Positions 46,536 to 46,710 of a stretch of 46,710 nucleotides of DNA are shown here, piece by piece; the first letter of the stretch is position 1; each line of letters opens with the position of its first letter. The notes beneath the pieces are model-generated. The model saw only the letters and a list, made by a program, of their open reading frames with translations. It did no database searches and was not told the DNA's origin. Both the position numbers and the translations under genes were made by a program. The stretch is taken from the NCBI GenBank assembly GCA_024398495.1, contig JAKSJA010000014.1, positions 1-46,710 of the forward strand, given 5' to 3'. Source of the stretch: Bacteroidaceae bacterium (GTDB taxonomy: Bacteria; Bacteroidota; Bacteroidia; Bacteroidales; Bacteroidaceae).

Positions 46536-46710
46536 GTGTCTAAGCCTTTTCCCATTTCTCGCACTTTTTATGTTCCTCGCAGAGGAAATCTTGCCTCTTT
46601 CGAGGTTTTGTATATAAGTATATGCCTTTATGAAAGTAAACTTCCAACAGCCATATTCTTCTATCCATGTCATCTGCGATGCCCCAAGATTTCACGCAGA
46701 GGGCAGAGGC
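46536..46710. other. Non-coding end of the window
   Basis: About 175 bases with no convincing gene on either strand. The 80-codon minus-strand frame here covers the terminator and the end of the giant gene and has no family features. The last bases (CGCAGAGGGCAGAGG) look like the start of a short GCAGAGG repeat that is cut by the window edge. Confidence 0.5.

Overview
The window looks like a chromosome segment of a Prevotella-like member of the Bacteroidales. The evidence is the gene content (Bacteroidales-type LptE, DUF4369/thioredoxin lipoprotein, rimP-nusA-infB joined to sufBCDS, GH78/GH2/GH106 enzymes, a C-terminal tail of the T9SS-like type) and the promoters. At least six genes are preceded by the Bacteroidetes sigma pattern TTTG, 19-20 bases, TAnnTTTG.

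Layout. 1-53: a tRNA-Val cut by the window edge. 157-3136 (minus): an operon-like run udk, a DUF308 membrane protein, a receiver-less sigma-54 activator and lptE. 3235-4287 (minus): a secreted EEP-family nuclease/phosphatase. 4454-6068 (minus): an AbiE-like antitoxin/nucleotidyltransferase pair. 6069-6517: a 450-base regulatory region with a partly duplicated promoter block and two hairpins. 6518-15100 (plus): the compact operon rimP-nusA-infB-sufB-sufC-sufD-sufS, joining ribosome maturation, transcription elongation and translation initiation to Fe-S cluster assembly. SufD is only 239 residues and consists of little more than its core domain. 15115-21240 (minus): ridA, a secreted protein with a TonB-C-like domain, a mobile-type AAA ATPase, comM and a DUF4369/thioredoxin-fold lipoprotein without CXXC. 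Short decayed pieces of a comM-like gene lie on both sides of the TonB-C-like gene. 21295-21380: tRNA-Leu(TAA).

21433-37286 is a carbohydrate-degradation cluster in two divergent arms. The minus arm has a LacZ-type GH2, a sialate-O-acetylesterase-type esterase, a DUF5703 six-hairpin glycosidase, a GH78 rhamnosidase and a small Cys4 lipoprotein. The plus arm has a second GH2 and a GH106-type protein overlapping by four bases. Together they suggest stepwise removal of rhamnose and galactose-type sugars from an acetylated plant glycan. No SusC/SusD pair or dedicated regulator is in the window.

37460-38151: a HEPN/MNT toxin-antitoxin-type pair with a palindrome over its predicted promoter. 38230-46467: one 2745-residue secreted repeat protein with Ig-like, chitobiase-C-like and beta-helix-like modules, ending in a probable sorting tail. 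Two of its internal repeat pairs are identical at the nucleotide level over about 690 and 715 bases. A strong terminator follows it.

Family names come from reading the translated sequences and recognising motifs. No database search was run.
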